Assembly (NCBI GenBank): GCA_000310025.1
Contig: FN649726.1
Span: forward strand, 3,278,529 to 3,342,528
Source of the DNA: Ectocarpus siliculosus
Taxonomy: Eukaryota; Sar; Phaeophyceae; Ectocarpales; Ectocarpaceae
Length of the DNA: 64,000 bases
Direction: 5' to 3'
Shown here: positions 34,628 through 45,300 of the stretch, one piece after another
How the letters are laid out: every line of letters begins with the position of its first letter
How positions within the stretch are numbered: the stretch's first letter is position 1
Notes under the pieces: model-generated
Told to the model about the DNA's origin: nothing
The model's input: the letters and a program-made list of their open reading frames with translations, nothing else
Databases searched by the model: none
Position numbers and translations under genes: made by a program

Positions 34628-35777
34628 TTCAAGGGTTTACTCGGTATTTTTTCCGCCGTTAAATTACCGCCGTGGTGGGCGGCCCCGGTAATCCGCCGTT
34701 TTACCGCCGTTTTTTGGTTTTACCGCCTCCGCCAAACTCGTTACCGCCGAAAAACGCGTTACCGCCTACCGCCAAAACAATTACCGTATTGCGTTACCGC
34801 CGAAAAATTACCGCCAAAATTCTGTTTCACCGCCGCCGCCAAAGTCGTTACCGCCGAAAATCGCATTACCGCCTACCGCCCAAACAATTACCGCCGTACG
34901 TCAATACCGCCGAAAATGTAGCGCCATACGGCATTACCACCGAAATTTACCGCCATGTAGGTACGTTACCGCCGAACGATTGGCTGAGTGCGTAGAGGTC
35001 TAGCCTAGACTGCTGTACAACCACAGTGTGAATCAGGAGTTCGAGTCCTTCGTACTTTTTCCGGCCATTTTTTTTCATGAAGTATCTGTTCTTCGGTTCG
35101 GGTTCTCGTTTTCGGGAGAACCATTGAATGTACTGAGTGGACAGGGAGACGAGGAGGCGCGCGCATGTTTCTACGTCGAATTGACTCTAAAATGTGAAAT
35201 GGTGAAAACGACAAAACAAAAACATGGAAGTATATGATCAATCTTCGGCAAAGTGGTTTTCCGTCTGTTCTGGCGCGGTAACTTACCACCGCAATTGCCG
35301 CCTTGTTTGGTGTCGCTTGAAGTTGTGGCCATAGGCAATGGCAATCATTACCGCCGTGAAATTGCCGCTGTGGTGGGCGGTCCGGGTAATCCGCCGTTTT
35401 ACCGCATTTTTCTTTTTATTTACCTCCTCCGCCAAACTCGTTACCGCCAATAAACGCGTTACCGCCTACCGCCAAGACTATTACCGCTGTATGGCGTTGC
35501 CGCCAAAAAATTACCGCCAATATTCTGTTTCATCGCCTCCGCCGAAGTCGTTACCGCCGAAAAACGCATTACCGTCTACAGTATCGCAAAAATATTTACC
35601 GCCGTATGGCAATACCGCCGAAACATTACCACCGCCAAAAAAGGGTTTTACCGCCTCCGCCAAAGTCGTTACCGCCGAAAAACGCATTACCGTCTATCGC
35701 CAAAACAATTACCGCCAAATGGCATTACCGCCGGAAACCTGACCGCCTAATAAACCGTTACCGAGTAAACCCTTGAA
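34628..35777. mobile_element. TIR element built of TTACCGCC-rich arrays (about 1.15 kb)
   Basis: The ends are perfect inverted repeats of 19 bp (TTCAAGGGTTTACTCGGTA, with its complement at 35759-35777). The interior has two arrays, about 34640-34980 and 35330-35750. In them TTACCGCC and close variants recur more than twenty times within a longer unit of roughly 105 bp. The arrays flank about 350 bp of different sequence. No coding capacity was found. It is a non-autonomous element whose subterminal repeats could be transposase binding sites (inference). Confidence 0.72.
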
Positions 35778-35784
35778 AAAAATC

Positions 35785-35990
35785 AAATTTCGGAGCATTC
35801 TTTCAACACTTGTTGTGGAATCATGCTGATTTGTGGGCTTGATGTCCCTGCTGTACACAGACGCAAGCATAGCAGTCATGGCAAGTATGTCTTTAGGCTT
35901 TATCGTATGCATATGCGTACGTGGTATCAAAATGCAGCCGCTGGTTGTAACGTTTGAGCGGGCGCCGCAATGGCACACGCCAACAATCAA
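35785..35990. repeat. Dispersed direct repeat, copy 2
   Basis: Second copy of 33641-33850, starting directly after the right end of the TIR element. It shares TTTCGGAG.ATTCTTT, GTGGGCTTGATGTCCC and the GGGCGC..CAATGGCACACGC end. Confidence 0.65.
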
Positions 35991-36404
35991 CAATTAATTC
36001 CCTTCCTATATTATTATAGTCCTCTTTTTGTCTCTCAGACGACGAGACTTACTATTACGAACAAGTAGTCAACACCATTCATTTCGGGAAAGAGGGAAAG
36101 GGGCACGGTGCACGTTCAAGTCAAGGGATTGAGAAAGAGCCGAACAACCGAGCAAAGGCTTACCTCCAGTGATCGCGGTGGTGCTGATTGCTGAATGTAC
36201 ATGTCGGGCCCATCCGGCGTAGACTATATGTGTGGTATAGTCTAGCGTTCTCAGGTCCGCCATCTCAGTCCCTCATGTGACGAAACTTTGCGGTTTTCCA
36301 TCTCTCCATCACACACACATATCCAAGCACAGTTTTTTTGTCCTGTTGTGTTCACCCATTGAGTCTACAAGGGTCTTTCGTAGATACGTGTACTTGTAGG
36401 CCGA
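35991..36404. other. No supported gene
   Basis: Nothing recognisable in either strand. Confidence 0.4.
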
Positions 36405-37043
36405 GTTCGGCGAGACGGCATTCGAAACTTGATACCGGGTAATATTAGAATTAGTATTGTACAATATCTCGCCCAGCGCCTACAGTAGTGTATGAAGAGC
36501 CGCGGTTGGAAAAAACTGAAATACCTTCTTCATCAGCCAGCGGAAGTACGCGTAGAAAGATGGCGGAGCAGCGCGCGTTTCCTTCGCCACAGATTTCTCT
36601 TTGAATGCTGTTCTAGGCCCTGTTGCTGTCCTCGGGGCTCTGCTGGGAGCTGTGCTGGAGGGTGAGACGACGGCAGCAAGTAACCATTTCTTTTAACTCT
36701 TTGTCAAGCGAGGGGGGGTCTCCTGTAGACTGTCTTCTGCGAAGCCCCCAGAAATCGCGCCGCATCCCCCCTGCAGCCTGGCAGCACAGGCAGCACGCAG
36801 CACAGCCCCCCAGCAGCGCCCCGAGGACAGCAACAGGGCGATAGTGCAGCAGTCGAAGATAAATCTGTGGCGAAGGAAACGCGCTTTACTCCGCCATATT
36901 TCCACTCATACTTCCGCTGATGGAGAAGGTATTTCAGTTTTTTCCAACCGTATGCATACATACATACGGCTCCTCATACACTGGGCTCCCCCTGGGCGCG
37001 GTACAATACTCTCGGTATCAAGTGTCGAACGCCGTCTCTGTAA
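36405..37043. repeat. Long inverted repeat (foldback element), about 0.64 kb
   Basis: The left arm (36405-36670) and the reverse complement of the right arm (about 36780-37043) align almost end to end with small indels. Shared words include GGTTGGAAAAAACTGAAATA, GCGCGTTTCCTTCGCCACAG and CCCTGTTGCTGTCCTCGGGG. Only about 110 bp separate the arms. Transcribed, it would form a long hairpin. The structure fits a foldback or MITE-like element. Confidence 0.8.
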
Positions 37044-38633
37044 GTCGTGGTCGTACTACCAGCAGGCTAGGGGACGACGAGGAACATTAAGATCCCCAAA
37101 ACGCCAAGCGTGTCTATCGGGACAAACCCCGCGGTTGCGCCCTAAGTCCAGCATACTGCTCCGATGTTGTCGTTGAAGTCGAGGACGGCTCTGACTTGGC
37201 ACCGAAGCCTCGCACGCTTCAGTGTTGGGCCGGCTACATACTGTACTGTAGTTCGCCTCGTACTTTAGCGCCTCACAACAAAGACAGAGAAAAACGGGCA
37301 ACCGTTGAAAGGTTCAACCATCCCCCTTATTTATTCTGCGTGCGGGACTGACTACCGAAGATTCCCCATATACACACGGGATTCAGCAACTAACTAAATG
37401 CCATTGTGCTGCTGTAGTCTAATCCTGTATGCAGTACTTTAGATACATCAGTATGGACAGATGGAGGTACCGGATGGAGAGATCGGAACGGTTGTTAATG
37501 CGAAGACAACACACACACGTGCATGTTATGCATACCACCCACACAAACGTACAACACGCGTCGACAACGCTGCGCCCCAATCGTTTTACCAGCCCGTCGA
37601 AACGCGTGCGATCTTGCATAGGGTAGTGCTGTAACGGTAGCATACCTAATTAAGTACACACACACCCCACAAAGGCTGGCCGGGTTAGATCATGTCTGAA
37701 GGTTTGAGGGTTCTAGGAGTCAGCTGCCCTGAACCCCAATCATAGATGACAGTGAGTCTTCGTGTTTTTTGTATGCAACTAGTTTCAGCGCGCAACTGTT
37801 CGGTTGCCTTCTATCGCACACACTCGTTCCACTTTTCCAACACTTGACAAGCCTGGGCTGCTGAAACGCATGAAGTCTTGAAGATCGTCATGCACGGAAT
37901 CGTCTTCGTTTGGCCGGGTTCTCGAAAGCGAAACAATTAGATTCGGATCATGTTCAGCGTTTCAATTCTAGTATTGTCGGCCCCAGCTGCTTCGCTTTTT
38001 TTCACGGCACGCTGCTCCCACTCCACTCCGTGCGCGCATCGCATCATGTTTTCCAAAATAGGGAGCGACAGAAAGTCCGTCAACGAACCCGCTACTGAGG
38101 TCTGCAGACTCACCCAACCGCCACCACCCACACACAATCATCAATACAGCAGTGATCTTCGCTTTCATGGGATGCGTTTCTTTTTTTCAAGTATGAGGAA
38201 CCCGCAGAAAGGGAAACGGGGCTCGTATGTCGGGAGCTCTCCGTTGGCTACTGGTTCTACCGATTGCTCGTGCCAGCTTTGCAGCATACAGCACAGAGAT
38301 TGAGCGAGAAGACGCTACATACCTGCTCAATCATCGGTAGAGGCCGGGGGTCCATTTTTGGTCAAAAGAGGAGCTGCGCCTGTTTTGGCATGCGCATGGT
38401 CAGAGTGACGAATGTAGCGAGACGTTATTCTTGTTGATGCCCAAGGCCTTTGCACTCGTTCGCTCATGAAACGTCCGTCATGATTTGGCGCAATCGCGTG
38501 TATGTCTGTGTTTAGAGTGCGTCGAAAGCATCACACCGACAGCCACTTTCCTAGGCTGAACATCGTGCTAGCAAATAAGGCCGTCTTGCCGCTGGCAAAT
38601 GTACAACCCTACAACCCCGCAATGGCTTGCCAT
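37044..38633. other. No supported gene
   Basis: No domain-bearing frame was found. Upstream exons of the bromodomain gene could lie here but were not identified. Confidence 0.4.
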
Positions 38634-39028
38634 CAGGTCGCCTATGGTCGTGTGTGATAGCCCGTTCATGTCTCAAACACCCCTTGCCCAGGTCGCCTAT
38701 GGTCATGTGTGATAGCCCGTTCATGTCTCAAACACCCCTCGCCCAAGGCGCATAGTTTGACGTATAGAACACCTTGCGCTTACCCTGATGGTGGTTGATG
38801 CCCAGGTCGCCTATGGTCGTGTGTGATAGCCAGTTCATATCTCAAACACCCCTCGCCCAAGGTGCATAGTTTGACGTATAGAACACCTTGCGCTTACCCT
38901 GAAGGTGGTTGATGCCCAGGTCGCCTATGGTCGTGTGTGATAGCCGGTTCATGTCTCAAACACCCCTCGCCCAAGGCGCATAGTTTGACGTATGGAACAC
39001 CTTGCGCTTACCCTGAAGGTGGTTGATC
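38634..39028. repeat. 114-bp minisatellite, three full units plus one short unit
   Basis: Units begin CAGGTCGCCTATGGTC at 38634, 38689, 38803 and 38917. The first is only 55 bp; the others are 114 bp and nearly identical. It lies 330 bp upstream of the first visible bromodomain exon, probably in its 5' intron or upstream region. Confidence 0.95.
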
Positions 39029-39359
39029 GTCGTTCCCTGAACGGTGAGAGCGTGAATTAATGGGTGCCTCGAATGAGGATCGACTGCTGTAAATCGGGCA
39101 GACGTTCTCGTTGTGTCCTGTAATCTCCTCTGGACTAAATGAAAATTGAGCGCCATCCACTCGTCCTCTCGTGTGTTCTCTCCTCCTCGTGCTTGCTTCT
39201 TCTACTCCATCAATAGCATTCGATCCATCCCCCCGGGGATATGAAGAAGTCACACCTCCACTCACGCGTTTCTTGTGTAACGTCTTCTTCGCCATTGGTT
39301 CCTCACGCCCTTCTCTGTGCCGTTCATACACACCTTTCAAACAAAAAAACACCATTTAG

Positions 39360-40549
39360 CTGATCGATTCCCTTCTGGGCTCGGCGGATTCCGAGGCTTT
39401 CCGGGAGCCGGTGGACTGGCGCGGCCTCGGTCTGCACGACTACCCCAACCTCATCAAAAGGCCCATGGACCTCGGCACGGTAAAGGTCCGCCTGGAGCGG
39501 GGGACGTATCCGACAGCCGAGGCCTGCGCCGCGGACGTAAGGCTGATCTGGGACAACTGCAGGACGTACAACACGGGAGGGGTGCCGCGCGACCTCCACA
39601 AGGCAAGCAAGAAACTAGTTGTTCGAGCGCGTAGACTTGTTTGTTGGTGTGGTGTTCGAGGTACCACATTTTGTTATGTTAGCTATGCCGTTCCTGCTGG
39701 GTTCTTTGCGTTCTCCAACACAACACAATGCGCGTATGTCCGTTAAACCGACCATATATTGTGTCGCCTGGTATTTCTTCCATCCCGTGCGTGCGAACAC
39801 AAAAACTCATTCAGGCGGCAGACGCGTTGTCGAAGCGGTTCGAGACCCGGTTCGCGAAGATATTGGCGGGGGGGCGGCCAAAGTCGTCTTCCAGAGGCGG
39901 CGGCGGCAGCAACGGCAACGGCAAGGGCCCTGCCAAGCCAAAGGGCGGCGGCGGGGGAGGCGGCGGGGGCAGCAGCGCCAGTGTCGCCGCGGCGGTCGCC
40001 GCAGACCCCACAACAGAAGACCGGCGCAGGCTCGCGAGGCACTTGGGACGGGCGAGGATGGAGGACGTGACGGCTGCGGTGCACGAGATTGACCGCGGGT
40101 GTCCGGAGGCGCTGATGCTTAGACGGGCCGGGCATCAAAGAAAGAGAGAAGAAGAAGAAGAAGAAGAAGGAAGAAGCACCGGTGGAGGTTGTGCCGATGG
40201 TGGTGGCGGGGGGAATGATAGCGTGGAGGCGTTGGTCGGGACGACGGCGGCGGTCGAGATCGAGGTCGACGTGGACGCGCTGGACGCGTGGACGTTCTGC
40301 GCCGTCGAGCGAGTGGTGGCGCCCCATGCGGCGCTCAGAAGAGCTTCAAGAGTCACGGCGCCAAGGCGGGCAAGAAAGAAGAGACCGGCGGCGGCGCCCG
40401 CGGCTGTGCCTTCGAGTAGTGGGAGAAGTAGTAGCAGCGCAGGAAGAGGGGGTGGCGGGGAAGGGGGGGCGGGGGCGGGCGATGCGGCGGGGGCGGAGGC
40501 GGCCGAAGGGCGGCCAAGTAAAAGGTCTAGACCGGCTTGTGGTGAATAG
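39360..40549 (+). CDS. BET-type protein: single bromodomain plus NET domain (5' exons not found)
   Basis: Reads acetylated histones and recruits transcription machinery in the nucleus. Exon 39360-39602 encodes most of a bromodomain: EPVDWRGLGLHDYPNLIKRP, then DVRLIWDNCRTYN, including the acetyl-lysine-binding Asn of the final YN. Exon 39815-40549 continues with the last helix (DALSKRFETRFAKI), a Gly/Ser-rich linker and a NET-like segment (TTEDRRRLARHLGRARMEDV, later IEVDVDALDAWTF). It ends in a basic, Gly-rich tail with stop at 40547. The intron uses a GC donor (AAG|GCAAGC at 39603) and TTCAG acceptor, phase 0. The first bromodomain helix and N-terminus must lie in upstream exons that I could not find. 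Poly-Glu and poly-Gly runs make the NET part divergent. Confidence 0.82.
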
Positions 40550-42357
40550 CACGAGTAGTTGGGCAGGACGAAGGGTCAAGGCCCAGCTGTGTGAGCCGAC
40601 GGCTGAATCTGAATTGTTCATCTTTCGTATTCCCAGTGACGGGTTTGGTTGTAGTGGTGTTGGCGAATGAGCCGCGTATCGGTCCACGTATGATGCATGC
40701 ATGTTATTTTACGTCCCAAGACTGTTGTTGCCGTCGACGGGATACTGCGCTTTTCGTCCTTAGTTTTAGTTTCAAATTGTTTTTCCACGTTCCTGTAATG
40801 TCAGGCTCATTTAGATGTACTTGTTCAAGGTTTGTGTGTGTTCGTGTTTGTTTTCAATGTTTCGCGTGTGTCACCTTTGCCTTATTCGTTTATCAGGGCA
40901 CGCTTGCCACGCCTGATCCCGCGGAAGATGAGTTGCCCTCTGGCGTGTGCGTGCATTCGTTGAGCAACAATCCGGTTGCTGGTATCCCTACCAAGTACAA
41001 TACCGTCCATCCTTATCTTAAGATGATAAAAGTAGAAAGGTATCCTTCAAAATAGTATATTAGGTGAAGCTCTTGATGATCCCAACGGCAGGATGGAGAC
41101 GCGGGTTTGCGCTACCACAATAGGAAGAGCGGGCTCAAAGGAACGTCTGAGTTTCTGCCTATCCTGCTTCTAGGCCATGTGCTATGGGCATGGATATACT
41201 CTGCAGTGTAGCACGACTTCCTGCGGCCTCTGCCGAGCAGCTCGATCTCACCTATAGTACTGATCACGTGGCCTCGGACATTCTGGGCGAAAACAGCGCT
41301 GTTGCGACCTGACATCGCCGGCAGCCAGCGTCTGGAGGTCGTTCGAACTACTTCCGGGAGATGTAGCGGTTGCCGAGCTTTCGTATGATGGGTCGATCGA
41401 GACGGGGGTAGCACACACCGTGGTTGGCGTGTTGGTGGCATGAAGTGGTAACGTGACTGCATTTCCTTGTTGCTGGTCTTTCGCTGACGTAGAGGCGACT
41501 GCTGTGCCGCTCGTCAGGATATACTTCGGGTGGTGCGCCCTGTCCTTCTCGCATGCTAGACGTAGATTATATTGCCTCCCGGCAGGGCGTGGGTTGTCCT
41601 CATCGCCGTACGTTGTCACGTGACGCTTGGGTATTGGTTCGATTCGGTTGACTGATCTTGCTACATATGGTATTTAGTGCTTTACACCATCTTTTCCTTG
41701 GCGGGGTTCACTTCAATAATACATGAAAGACATTTTCCAAGAGCCTTCTTCTGCCACGCTGAAGCGTATTCGAAGCATATTTCTGCGGAAACCAGGATAT
41801 TAACATGTTCCTAGTGGTACAGTAGTGACGCACATACAACCGTGAGGATGCGAGACCCTACGAACGGCGTTCCCGAGGCCTGAAGATGTTTACAAAGAAA
41901 AGACCCTCTGGCTGCTGTGACCAGCCAGCGGGTGAAAGCGGGCCACTGAGGCTCACTCTCACCTTTCAACCTAGCAAGACCGACCAAAGTCAGCCACGCT
42001 TGGCAATTCCTCGCCACATTGCAACAAGGGCGAAATACATCCGCTGGTGAACGGTATTCACCACTTCAGGGACCTTTACTCGGTAACAGAGAAAAGGTAT
42101 TCTCCTTTTTTCTGTTTTTATTCTTCTTGATCAATCTCTAAGCACGGCTTGAAAATTGGTTTGTGTTCGAGCCAAGATGTGAGCGCCGCCGCCCATATAG
42201 TTATCCGACCGGAGAGCTATGTGCCGGCCACAATTAGCGTGATACACGCAAGAAGATTGTGTCATTCAATACCTCTTTGTGTCCCCACCACCCCCACCCC
42301 CCATGCCCTGCTGAGCGTAAACGTAAGCCACGATCGAAATAACGTTCTTGGGATGAC
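40550..42357. other. Intergenic between convergent genes, no supported gene
   Basis: The stretch contains the 3' ends of the bromodomain and cyclic-nucleotide-binding genes. A minus-strand frame at 41248-41619 (123 codons) is open, but it has no recognisable domain and no splice partners. Confidence 0.45.
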
Positions 42358-45300
42358 TTAACCACCTGCTTCATGAGACTGGGGCAAGCCAGCAACAGCG
42401 GCGGCGTTGCTGTTGTTTCTGTCACCGCTACCGTTGCCACCTCTACGGCTGTTCTCAACGCCCCTCCCACGCTCTGCCCGTTCCGCCCGGCTGACGGTCA
42501 TCGCCATCCTCTTCTCGAGTACGCCTATCCGTATGCTATCCATAACGATGGCCCGTTTGGTGCGCTCCCACGCGATCTGCTTTCTCAGCCTGGCAGCCAA
42601 CGCACCCGCCTTCCACTCTCGCTCCTTCATTTTGTGCACCTTGTTGGAAAAAATCAAAGCGAGAAGATATTAAGAGTAACTCCTCGTTGTCGACAACTCG
42701 CAAAGCCAAGTAGACTACTGTAGACTAGACTTTATGCTCTTTTACACCAGGGCACTATGTTGCACCTACAAATGTTAGGGGGTGAGTACGTGGTACTCCG
42801 TCAATGCTGATCGTTGCAATCATGTGGGCATCGAAAAAACGGTACCAAGTGTATGCTTGTCTTATCACCTATACTTCGGAGTTGGTCGATGTGGGTCGTG
42901 TCGAGTTAACTTGCTCTAGCCACGCTTGGCCATCGCGTGCAACAACAACAACGTCGTTAGCATGTTTCTTGACAAGAGCAAGAACCGAGACACGTGCCGA
43001 CGTACAACCGAAGTTCGAGTGCGACAAGGGTTTTGTTTAATCCAATCCACTGCTGTTCGAGACACACAGTGCCCCAACAACCGAATCATGTCATGCATAA
43101 ACATGGCTCAGCCTCACGTGGCCGGAACGTATGCATACATGCACATCAACTACCGCGCGACATCAGTCATCCTCTCCCTCCCGGTCGAATCAATCTGAAT
43201 TGAGAAGGGAGAGCTGACATCAGGAAAAGGTGACATAGGCGTCCGCCAAACTACTACCACACACGGCGTTGTGATCCCTTTGATGCGAACTCATCTGATC
43301 TCGGTTCAACACTGCTGCCCGAATGCGTTGACATAGCACAAATCACGGGGTGTATTTGCTTCCGAGGATTTGGAAGAAATGTTTGAACGACGATGAATGC
43401 TTTTTGCTGCGCATGGCTCGTCTATAAGCGTACCCTGGCACCCCCCGACAATTTCACAACATCTTCTTCAATTCGAGAGAAGTCAATGTTGGGCCACGTC
43501 AAATTAGTTTTCAGGTTTGACAGGCGTCGAGACAGGAGAAAGTCCTTGGACACGAGAAATTCAGAACGAAACACTTTTCCGAAAGTAAAGAGTTCACCAC
43601 TTACTTAGACAACAGATGGATGTTGGGGAGAACGCCGTAACAGGTGAGTATTCAACTCTCGATGGGACTTCCCCTATAGGCGAGCCTTCCTTGGGGGCAA
43701 CATCAGCAGAAAAGAAGAGAGGCTCACCTCGGCTTGCACCCACCACAGAAAACAAATTCAGCCCGCTGAGCGCTGGGCTCACCCAAACTCTCTTGGGCTA
43801 CACCACCTGCGAAAAACTACGAAATGGCCATGTGGACTAGACGAATACGAGCCCCGAAAACCAAACGCTGGGCATCTAATCACGCCTGCAGTTTATTACC
43901 ACCTGAGTATTTGTCGGGCACTCACGTATGTCGACACAACAGCAAGGGACACACACACCACACACTTTTACCTCACGCCCCTCGATCCAGCAGAGCTTGA
44001 GGGCGGCCGACTGCAAGGGGAACAGGTGGCCAACTTTCGCCGCAAAGATGTCCGCCCGGCCCTCAGCGAAGGCTGACACTAGGTAGTCTCCCCCGATCCG
44101 CGACACCACACGCCCGCGGTTCTTGTGGCAGCTACTCCAGACGCTCCTTCTCGCCCCTGCCCCCCCCGGTCCGTCTTCTCCTCCTGCTGCTGCTGATCCG
44201 GGCCCAACCCCCCCGAGCCTCCTGCCTTTCACACTCCCTCCGTCTCGGACATCTTCTCCGGCCATGCCCCCGGCGGCTTTCAGCGCACCTGCCCCCGCGA
44301 ACGCGGCTGAGGTGAAGCCTCCTTCCCCGACGAACTCTCGTCGCCCCACGACTCCGAGATCGAAGTATCGCACCCTCATGGGTGGCGATGATGGTGATGG
44401 CGATGATGATGATGGTAGCATCGGTTGGTGTTGATAAGGATGTCGATAGTGCTGCTGTTGTCGTTGTTGGTGTGCTGACGGTGGTACTGCTTGCTGTGCC
44501 CCCGGGCCACTGCTGCGTCGACAGCTGTTACCGTTGGCAATGTTGGTATTCTCGTTGCTTCTTGCTGACCGCGACTTCCCCGCTACTCCTCGCCTTGGTG
44601 CTTCCGCTCGCTGTTGCGGATGCTCTTGCTGCTGTTGCCGCTGGTGCCGGGTCTCCTGTTGTTTCTCCTGCTCATGTTCGTGCGTCTGCTCATGTTCGTG
44701 CGTCCATTCCCTTCGTTGCGTCGCATCAGCTCCTATTCTCTCCGTCTCCGTCTCCGTCTCCGTCTCCGTCTCCGTCCCCGTCTCCGTCTCCGTCTCCGTC
44801 TTCGACTCCAACTCAGACCCCGCTTTGTCCTCTGCCCGTCGTCGCTGTCGAGCAGGGACACCATCATCGTCATCACCACTACCACCACCATCATCATCAT
44901 CATCGTCACCATCATCAGGGAGGGGCACAAAGGCCTTCAGGAGGCGAAGGTTGCCACGCTGGACGAGGTAGAGGTAGTCCACCCGCTCCCCCTCCCGGCA
45001 TAGAACGTCTCCCGCCTCCAGCGTGGTGTGGTGGAAAACCGAGACCAGCCGGTCGAGGTCCCTCTCCCCAAGCCCCTTGAAGAGGGACACGGATCGGAAA
45101 AAGTTCTGCAGGCAGGCATAGGGATTTTGGGGGGGTGGGGGCTACAGCGTGTTCATTGGGAATGAAACGACATTGCGCGCAGTTGTGAAGTGAAGTTTCC
45201 AGCGTTATGTTAATTTACGACAACCAGGTCTTGGATAACGCCTATGCCACCACATGCATCAGGTGTGCCGTGGCAGGACGTAAGGGAAAAGGGGGTAACC

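Noticed and set aside
34980-35060. tRNA-like sequence (TGGCTGAGTGCG, later AGTTCGAGTCC)
   Set aside because: A-box- and B-box-like words are present, but the T-arm stem does not pair and no acceptor stem closes. It lies inside the TTACCGCC element.
38634-39028. CRISPR array
   Set aside because: Repeats are contiguous 114-bp units without unique spacers, in a eukaryotic genome. A minisatellite is the right description.
41248-41619. 123-codon minus-strand open frame between the bromodomain and CNB genes
   Set aside because: No recognisable domain, Ser/Thr-rich, and no supporting splice signals.
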